A stretch of 64,000 nucleotides of DNA from Gemmatimonadota bacterium (GTDB lineage: Bacteria; Gemmatimonadota; Gemmatimonadetes; Longimicrobiales; Gaopeijiaceae). A program made the position numbers and the translations under genes. Each line of letters begins with the position of its first letter. The first letter of the stretch is position 1. Below, one piece after another: positions 57,652 through 64,000 of this stretch. The notes under the pieces are model-generated. The model was not told where the DNA came from and did no database searches. It saw only the letters and a list, made by a program, of their open reading frames with translations. The stretch lies in assembly GCA_028873815.1 (NCBI GenBank), contig JAPPNN010000018.1:62001-126000 (forward strand). Reading direction: 5' to 3'.

Positions 57652-58032
57652 TCACTCGGTGTCCGCGGACTCGAAGTCCAGCGAAGCCGAGTTGATGCAG
57701 TAACGCTGACCCCCGGGCCCCGGTCCGTCCGGGAAGACGTGCCCCAGATGCGCATCGCAACGGTTGCAGACGACCTCGGTTCGGCGCATGAAGAACTTGC
57801 GGTCCTCCTTCTCGCCGACGTTGGCCGCGTCCGCGGGCCGTGTGAAGCTCGGCCAACCCGTGCCGGAGTCGAACTTGTCGCATGATTCGAAGAGCGGCTG
57901 ACCACAGCACACGCACCGGTAGGTGCCGTCCTCTTTGTGGTCCCAGTATTCACCGGTGAACGCGCGTTCCGTCCCCCCCTTGCGTGTGACGCGGTACTGT
58001 TCCGGCGTCAACGCGGTTTTCCAGTCCTTCAT
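57652..58032 (-). CDS. msrB: Peptide-methionine (R)-S-oxide reductase
   Basis: [39 protein letters not shown]. Confidence 0.95.
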   Translation of the reverse strand: MKDWKTALTPEQYRVTRKGGTERAFTGEYWDHKEDGTYRCVCCGQPLFESCDKFDSGTGWPSFTRPADAANVGEKEDRKFFMRRTEVVCNRCDAHLGHVFPDGPGPGGQRYCINSASLDFESADTE

Positions 58033-58859
58033 ATCAGATACCCTCCGTCGACGGGAATCACGGCCCCGGTAATATGGCGCGCCATCTCCGAACAGAGAAA
58101 CAGGATCACCGACACCACATCCTGCGGGTCGCCCAGCCGGCCGAGGACACTCGCCTCGCGCGCCCGGTCGAGGATCTCGGCGGGGACCCGTTCCGTCAGC
58201 CGGGTCGTGCGAATGTAACCCGGCGCCACGGCGTTCACGTTGACATTTGAATGCCCCAGTTCCACGGCCGTGCTGCGTGTGAGCCCGATCATCCCCGCCT
58301 TCGACGAGCAGTAGTTCGCGAGACCGAATTCGCTGGAGAGTCCGTGTACGGAAGAAACGTTGACGATCTTGCCGAACTCCTGTTCACGGAGGTAGGGCGC
58401 CACTTCGCGGGTGACGTAGAAGGCTCCCGTGAGGTTGGTGTCGATGACCGACGCCCATTCCTCGTCGCTCATGCGCCACAGCGCGCGGTCGCGGCCCACG
58501 CCGGCGTTGTTGACGAGAAAATGTAGTCCCCCGAGGCGCTCATGGGCCGAAGACACGAAGTCACGGACCCAGGCGGAATCACGCACGTCTCCGGAGCGCG
58601 CGAAGACCCTGACGCCGCTCTCCTTCAGCATTTCCTCCGTTTCGACCGCGGCCCGCCGACTGGCGGCACCCGTGTCCAGGTAGTTGAACGCGATGTGGAC
58701 GCCCCCGCGTGCGAATCCGATCGCCGTCGCCCTTCCGATTCCGCTCGAGCCCCCCGTGATGAGCGCCACCCTGCCCCGTTGCATGGGAAACTCGGCGGCG
58801 GGCTCGGGTCCCGGCTCGGCGGCAACCTGACTCAACAACTCCTTCACGGCATCGCTCAT
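58029..58859 (-). CDS. SDR-family oxidoreductase (FabG-like)
   Basis: [44 protein letters not shown]. Confidence 0.92.
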   Translation of the reverse strand: MSDAVKELLSQVAAEPGPEPAAEFPMQRGRVALITGGSSGIGRATAIGFARGGVHIAFNYLDTGAASRRAAVETEEMLKESGVRVFARSGDVRDSAWVRDFVSSAHERLGGLHFLVNNAGVGRDRALWRMSDEEWASVIDTNLTGAFYVTREVAPYLREQEFGKIVNVSSVHGLSSEFGLANYCSSKAGMIGLTRSTAVELGHSNVNVNAVAPGYIRTTRLTERVPAEILDRAREASVLGRLGDPQDVVSVILFLCSEMARHITGAVIPVDGGYLI

Positions 58860-59548
58860 GCCGGGCCAACCGCCTTGCTGGCCGCATGCTTGATCGACGT
58901 CCCCTCGACCAGGAAGACCACGTCTTCGGCAATGTTGGTCGTCAGGTCGCCGATCCTCTCCAGGTTCTGAACCACCAGGATCAACTCGAGCCCGGGGCCG
59001 ATGTAGCGGGGTTGCTCCAGCATGTACGAGACGATGATCCGGAAGGCGGACCAGCGCAGGTCGTCCACCCGGTCATCCTCCGCGATGACTTCCCTGGCCG
59101 TCCCGGCGTCGCGGTTGACCATCGCGTCCAGGGCCTTGCGCATCATTTGCCGAACCTGGCCGCTGATCTCGGCGATTTCGAGGATATCCGGCATTGGAGG
59201 ATACCGCGTCATGCGCTCGCAGGCATTGGTGATGTTCACGGCGTGATCACCGATCCGTTCGATGTCGTTCGACGCCTTCAGCGCCACGAAGACCAGGCGC
59301 AGATCGCTGGCGATCGGCTGCTGCAGCGCGAGCAACTCCAGAACGCGCTCGTCGAGTTCGACCTCGAGGGCGTTCAGGCGATCGTCGGCGCGACGGACCC
59401 TCAGAGGGACCAGCGGGTCGCGCTCGGTCAGTCCGTCCATGGCCATCCGTACGAGTTCCTCCGCCCGGCCCGCCATGTCCAGCAGCATCTGCTGCAGGCG
59501 GTCGAGCTCGGTGTCGAAGGAGCCTCGGGGACGATGCGGTTCGTTCAT
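58856..59548 (-). CDS. phoU: Phosphate transport regulator PhoU
   Basis: KASNDIERIGDHAVNIT and VVQNLERIGDLTTNIAEDVVFL repeats. Confidence 0.93.
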   Translation of the reverse strand: MNEPHRPRGSFDTELDRLQQMLLDMAGRAEELVRMAMDGLTERDPLVPLRVRRADDRLNALEVELDERVLELLALQQPIASDLRLVFVALKASNDIERIGDHAVNITNACERMTRYPPMPDILEIAEISGQVRQMMRKALDAMVNRDAGTAREVIAEDDRVDDLRWSAFRIIVSYMLEQPRYIGPGLELILVVQNLERIGDLTTNIAEDVVFLVEGTSIKHAASKAVGPA

Positions 59549-60318
59549 TGGGTCCGGCCGGTCAGGTAGGACTCCGTGCGTGCCTCGCGCGGGTTGGTGA
59601 ACAGGGTCTCGGTGAGACCATACTCCAGCAGTTCGCCCCGGTCCAGAAACGCGGTCATATCCGACAGGCGAGCGGCCTGCCAGCGGTTGTACGTGGCAAT
59701 CACGATCGTGTATCGGGGGCTCAGCGCCCGGATAATCGACTCGATCCGCGCCGTCGCCTCGGGATCCAGAGCCGACGTGGGCTCGTCCAGCAGGAGGACA
59801 TCCGGCTTGAGCGCCAGCGTCCGGGCAATGCACAGGCGCTGCTTCTGTCCCGCCGACAACTCCAGTGCGGGCGTGTCCAGATCGTCGGCCACCTCCGACC
59901 AGAGACCGGCATCGGTGAGCGCTTCCTCCACCAGACCCTGGAGATCGCCGGCGAACCCGCTCGCACGCGGACCGAACGCGATGTTGTCGAAGACGGACTT
60001 GGGAAACGGGGTGGTTTTCTGGAAGACCATTCCGATGCGCCGGCGCACTTCCACCGGGTCGATGTCGGGACCGTACAGGTCCATCCCGGCGAAATGCACC
60101 GTCCCGCTGGTTCTGGCGCCGGATACGAGTTCGTTCATGCGGCTGAAACAACGCAGCAGCGTGGTCTTGCCGCAGCCCGACGGGCCGATGATCGAGACGA
60201 TTCGCCCGCGTGGGATGGAAAGGGACACGTCTCTCAGCGCGATGTGCCTGCCAAACCGCACGCCGAGCCGCTCGGCCGTCAGCACCGGCGCATCCGCAGG
60301 GGCAGCCGGACGGTTCAT
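59545..60318 (-). CDS. pstB: Phosphate ABC transporter ATPase
   Basis: IIGPSGCGKTTLLRCFSRMNEL; LLLDEPTSALDPEAT; H-loop position is Tyr. Confidence 0.9.
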   Translation of the reverse strand: MNRPAAPADAPVLTAERLGVRFGRHIALRDVSLSIPRGRIVSIIGPSGCGKTTLLRCFSRMNELVSGARTSGTVHFAGMDLYGPDIDPVEVRRRIGMVFQKTTPFPKSVFDNIAFGPRASGFAGDLQGLVEEALTDAGLWSEVADDLDTPALELSAGQKQRLCIARTLALKPDVLLLDEPTSALDPEATARIESIIRALSPRYTIVIATYNRWQAARLSDMTAFLDRGELLEYGLTETLFTNPREARTESYLTGRTQ

Positions 60319-61160
60319 CGGGAAGCCCCGTTCAGACGCCGCACGACCAGCGCGCCGACGAGATTCATCGCGAGCAGAAGCAGCAGCAGTAGGAGCGCCG
60401 CCCCGGCCGCCAGCGCGGCGAACTCCTCCTGCGACCGGGTTGCCCACGCGAAGATCTGCGTCGGCAGCGAGGTCAGCGGATGCGCCGGCGTCTGCGGGGC
60501 GAAGCTCATGAACGTTGCGGTCCCGAGGACGAGGAGTGGCGCGGCGGCCCCCGCCGTCCGCGTGAATGCCGCACAGCAGCCCGCCAGGATCCCTGGACCG
60601 GCCGCGGGCAGGATCTGGTTGCGAACGACCTGCCAGCGTGTAGCGCCAAGCCCGTAGGCGGCCAGCCGCAGGCCCTCCGGCACCCCGCGAATGGCGGTTC
60701 TGGAGGATACGATGACCACCGGAAGCGCCAGCACGGCGAGCGTGCAGCCACCAGCGAGTATGGACGGCCCCATTCCGAGTGCACGAACGAACAGAGCCAA
60801 CCCCACGATCCCGTAGATCACCGAGGGGATCCCGGCCAGATTGGCCGCCACGGACTCGATGACCGCGGTCACGCGCGTGCGGGGAGCGTACTCTTCCAGA
60901 TAGATCGCGGTTCCGATCCCGATCGGCAGCGCGAGGACAGCGGTCAGAAGCAGGAGCCAGATCGTGCCCGCCAGCGCGGGCCCGATGCCCGCGCTGACCG
61001 CCACGCCGGAGGAGGCTTCGCGAAGGAAGTCGATGTTGACGACCTGTGAAGCGGTGTACCCCAGGTACGCAGTGAATACAAGAAATACGACCAGCAATGC
61101 GATAGCGGCGACGCGGCAAGCGGTACCGACCGGGTCGCGCCGCGATGGGGGCCGAGTCAT
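60315..61160 (-). CDS. pstA: Phosphate ABC transporter permease
   Basis: NLAGIPSVIYGIVGLALFV; position in pst operon. Confidence 0.92.
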   Translation of the reverse strand: MTRPPSRRDPVGTACRVAAIALLVVFLVFTAYLGYTASQVVNIDFLREASSGVAVSAGIGPALAGTIWLLLLTAVLALPIGIGTAIYLEEYAPRTRVTAVIESVAANLAGIPSVIYGIVGLALFVRALGMGPSILAGGCTLAVLALPVVIVSSRTAIRGVPEGLRLAAYGLGATRWQVVRNQILPAAGPGILAGCCAAFTRTAGAAAPLLVLGTATFMSFAPQTPAHPLTSLPTQIFAWATRSQEEFAALAAGAALLLLLLLLAMNLVGALVVRRLNGASR

Positions 61161-62074
61161 GAGCCGGTCCTCCCCACACTGCGGGACACCAGCATCCTGC
61201 CGGCCATGTGTATTCCGTAGGTGCCCACGAACAGAACCGCCCCGACAGCGAAGAACGCCTGGAACTCACGGGTCCCGGTCGCGGCGTCTCCCATGCCGAG
61301 TTCGGTCAGGAAGGCTGTGAGCGTCTGGAGTCCTTCGAACGGGCTCCATGTCAATCGGGACTCGTTCCCCGCGGCGAGAGTGACGATCATCGTCTCACCG
61401 ACGGCCCGGGCCATCGCGATCAGCACGGCGGCGAGGACGCCCCCCGAGGCGGCCGGCAGGAGAACCCGGGTCACAACTCGTCCCTTTGGGGCGCCCAGGG
61501 CCAAGCCCGCGTCGAGAAGTGGCGCCGGCACGCTTTCCAGCGCTTCGCGCGACAGCACCACGACCGTCGGCAGAATCATCAGCCCCACCACCATGCACGC
61601 GGACAGAGCGTTGAACGCCTCGATCCCCGGCCACAGGACCCGAAGGGCAGGGGTGACGAAGTGAAGCGCGAACAGGCCGTACACCACCGTCGGAACGCCC
61701 GCCATCAGTGCCGTGACACCGCTCAGCAGCCGAGCCGTGCGACCGCCCGCGTACTGATCAAGGTACACCGCCGTCATCAATCCGGCCGGCAGCGCAAACA
61801 CCGCCGCGCCGGCGGCGATCTGGACGGTTCCCACAAGGAGCGGCAGCACGCCGAACCGGGGCTCCGCCGCTGCCGGCGCCCACGTGATCTCCGAGAGAAA
61901 CCGCCAGGGCGAGACATCGGCGAAGAAAAGCCCGGCCTCGCGCACAAGCACGGCCAACACCGCAGCCAGGGCAACGACCGCGACCGCCGTGCACGCCAGC
62001 AGTACGTGCGCCACGAGGCGCTCGCCCGCCGCGCGGGACGCCGTTCCGGCACCGGACACGCTCCGCGGCATCAT
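61157..62074 (-). CDS. pstC: Phosphate ABC transporter permease
   Basis: GVPTVVYGLFAL; ARAVGETMIVTLAAG. Confidence 0.92.
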   Translation of the reverse strand: MMPRSVSGAGTASRAAGERLVAHVLLACTAVAVVALAAVLAVLVREAGLFFADVSPWRFLSEITWAPAAAEPRFGVLPLLVGTVQIAAGAAVFALPAGLMTAVYLDQYAGGRTARLLSGVTALMAGVPTVVYGLFALHFVTPALRVLWPGIEAFNALSACMVVGLMILPTVVVLSREALESVPAPLLDAGLALGAPKGRVVTRVLLPAASGGVLAAVLIAMARAVGETMIVTLAAGNESRLTWSPFEGLQTLTAFLTELGMGDAATGTREFQAFFAVGAVLFVGTYGIHMAGRMLVSRSVGRTGS

Positions 62075-63117
62075 GACGGGTCCCGTCGCGGCACCCGGCC
62101 CGGATGCGTCGCCGTTCGAATGCCGGGGGGATTCTGTCCACGGCCTGCAAGGGCGCGGGGGTCGCCGGGATCCCCCGCCGACTGTCCGAGTGCGTCGCTG
62201 CGCGCCTCGCTCAAGAGCGCCCGGCTCCGCGAGTACTCCGCCGCGGGAAGGGGCGCGTAGCCCGTCTCCCGTGCCAGCAACTCGCTCGCCGACACAAAAT
62301 GCTCGATGAAGTCGAACACGTCCCGGTCGGCCAGCAGCGCGCGCTTGACGTAGAGGTACAGGTCTCTGGACAGCGGGCTGTAGCGGCCGTCCCGGATCGC
62401 GGCGGGAGTCGGCAGGACACAGCCGAAGCCCGTGTCCACCGCGAGCATCCGCAATCGATCGGCGTGCGCCGCGTGGTGGGCGGACCCGAAATACCCCAGG
62501 GACCAGAGGTCGCCTGCAACGCCCCGGACGATAAGGTGGTCGTCCTCGGTGCGGTAGTAGTCGGTGCGGCTGGCTCCGGGCCGGCCGACGACCACACGGG
62601 TGAAGAAGCGGAAGGTCCCCGAATCGATGCCGGGCCCGAAGAGGCGGACCTTTTCCGCGGGGAGTGCGGGCCTGAGGTCGCGCCACGTCGTCACGGCGGC
62701 GTCGGGTCCCCAGATCCGGCCCAGTTCGGCAAGGGTCAGGCACGCCACGGCTTCGTTCGCGGGGTGGACCACCATGGCCACGCCGTCGCGGGCAACGGGA
62801 AGGGCCAGGAACCGGCGACCCTTCCCGCGGCACCTCGCCATCTCCGCGGCGGTCATGAGCCTCGAAGCTGTCGCGATGTCCGCTTCGTCCTCACAGAACC
62901 GCCGCAGTCCCCCGCCCGAACCAGAAATACGGATGACGATCCGCGCTGCCGGGTGTTCGCGGGCGAAAGCCTCGGAGACCGCTTCGGCAAGCGGGTAGAG
63001 ACTGCTCGAACCGTCGACCACGACGACCCGGCCTCCGTCCGGCGCGCACCCGCACAGAAGGAATACTGCCATCGACCCGGCGATCGCATGCCACCCACGG
63101 ATACCGGGCGCCGTCAT
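62071..63117 (-). CDS. pstS: Phosphate-binding protein PstS, lipoprotein
   Basis: DGSSSLYPLAEAVSEAF..ISGSGGGLRRFCEDEADIATASR; lipobox LLCGC. Confidence 0.88.
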   Translation of the reverse strand: MTAPGIRGWHAIAGSMAVFLLCGCAPDGGRVVVVDGSSSLYPLAEAVSEAFAREHPAARIVIRISGSGGGLRRFCEDEADIATASRLMTAAEMARCRGKGRRFLALPVARDGVAMVVHPANEAVACLTLAELGRIWGPDAAVTTWRDLRPALPAEKVRLFGPGIDSGTFRFFTRVVVGRPGASRTDYYRTEDDHLIVRGVAGDLWSLGYFGSAHHAAHADRLRMLAVDTGFGCVLPTPAAIRDGRYSPLSRDLYLYVKRALLADRDVFDFIEHFVSASELLARETGYAPLPAAEYSRSRALLSEARSDALGQSAGDPGDPRALAGRGQNPPGIRTATHPGRVPRRDPS

Positions 63118-63986
63118 GCCGACGCTATCCGGGCGGGTACCGCCCCGTGCAGGGGCACGGTGAAGATAATCGTCGTGCCCGAGCCCCACGTGCTCTCGGC
63201 CCCGACAGTCCCCCCCATGCTCGAGACCAGATGCCGCACGATCGCCAGCCCGAGACCCGTGCCCCCCTCCTCCCTGGAACGGGCGGCATCCACCCGGTAG
63301 AATCGCTCGAAGATCCGGGGGAGCGACGCGGCCGGAATGCCGGTTCCGTTGTCCCTCACCGAGATTCGCAGGCTTTCGCCATCCGCGAGGAAGTCCACAA
63401 CGACCTGTCCCTCCTTTTCGGGAACGTACCTGAGCGCGTTCTCGAACAGGTTGCGAAAGATCTGATAGACGGCAGCCTCGTCGCCCAATCCCTCGCCGCT
63501 TCCCTCCACCCGGAAGGCGACATCGCCCCCCGCGCGCTTTGCTTCGAGTTCCTCCCACGCCGACCAGGCAACGCGCTCGGCGCTGAACGGCTGCCGCTCG
63601 GGGCGCCACGCGCCGGATTCGTACCGCGACAGATCGAGAAGGTCGTCCACGAGGCGTTGCAGCCTGACCGTGTTGCTTTCGATGGAGTGCAGGAACTGTT
63701 GGCGAAGGTCGTCGGGAAGTCCCTCGTCCAGCACGGTCTCGGCAGCGGCCCGAATGACGGTCAAAGGGGTCTTCAGCTCGTGCGAGGCGTTGGCCACGAA
63801 ATCGGAACGAACCGCCTCAAGACGGCGGATCTCGGTCATGTCCACCAGGAGAACCACCGACCCTCCCACCGTGCCCCGCTTGGTGCGAACCTCCAGCTCC
63901 CGGTCTCCCACCGTGAGTTCCAGCCGTGCCTCGCGGCGGACTACTGAGCTCTCGAGCAGGTCCCGGAGTTCCGGGTCCCTGACCAC
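63114..63986 (-). CDS. PhoR-like sensor histidine kinase (probably continues past the window)
   Basis: NASHELKTPLTVIRAAAETVL H-box; VRDNGTGIPAASLPRIFERFYR; GGTGLGLAIVRHL. Confidence 0.88.
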   Translation of the reverse strand: MVRDPELRDLLESSVVRREARLELTVGDRELEVRTKRGTVGGSVVLLVDMTEIRRLEAVRSDFVANASHELKTPLTVIRAAAETVLDEGLPDDLRQQFLHSIESNTVRLQRLVDDLLDLSRYESGAWRPERQPFSAERVAWSAWEELEAKRAGGDVAFRVEGSGEGLGDEAAVYQIFRNLFENALRYVPEKEGQVVVDFLADGESLRISVRDNGTGIPAASLPRIFERFYRVDAARSREEGGTGLGLAIVRHLVSSMGGTVGAESTWGSGTTIIFTVPLHGAVPARIASA

Positions 63987-64000
63987 GGAGCCAATCGGCG

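Noticed and set aside
57601-57660. CRISPR-like short repeats near the IDH start
   Set aside because: Only 8-bp tandem units without spacers; described instead as an ATG ladder

Overview
High-GC bacterial chromosome segment. The gene families (VPS10/BNR propellers, 6-bladed-propeller lipoproteins, CarboxypepD-reg TonB receptor) suggest a Gemmatimonadota-like lineage, but this is inference. Main blocks: (1) 0-14 kb: RidA, propeller lipoprotein, two inverted VPS10/sortilin-like propeller paralogs, amidase with a CHRD-like tail, DUF3667 protein, VapBC. (2) 14.0-14.4 kb: scar of a disrupted RelE-type toxin-antitoxin module. (3) 14.3-25.3 kb: apparent quaternary-amine/onium (possibly phosphonate) catabolic island: TPR protein, DMGDH/sarcosine-dehydrogenase-like flavoprotein, PhnZ/TmpB-like HD oxygenase, gamma-butyrobetaine-hydroxylase/TmpA-like dioxygenase, DmdA-like GcvT-fold demethylase, TonB receptor and BCCT transporter. 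(4) 25-33 kb: second VapBC, ArsR/SRPBCC pair, phosphodiesterase, diheme cytochrome c, and a single ORF joining a PQQ alcohol dehydrogenase to an M28 peptidase. (5) 33.1-45.7 kb: defence island: unknown protein + PIN pair, YgjP-like peptidase, Type I R-M (HsdR/S/M) with embedded Mrr-like nuclease, AbiJ-like protein, DUF5131 protein and a half-size HsdS. (6) 45.8-56 kb: zinc-ribbon protein, OM protein, SulP transporter, divergent ATP/ADP-translocase-like paralogs, propeller lipoprotein, acyl-CoA dehydrogenase. (7) 56-64 kb: IDH, MsrB, SDR, PhoU, PstB, PstA, PstC, PstS and a PhoR-like kinase, with seven consecutive 4-nt ATGA gene overlaps. No tRNA, rRNA, CRISPR array or IS element was recognised.
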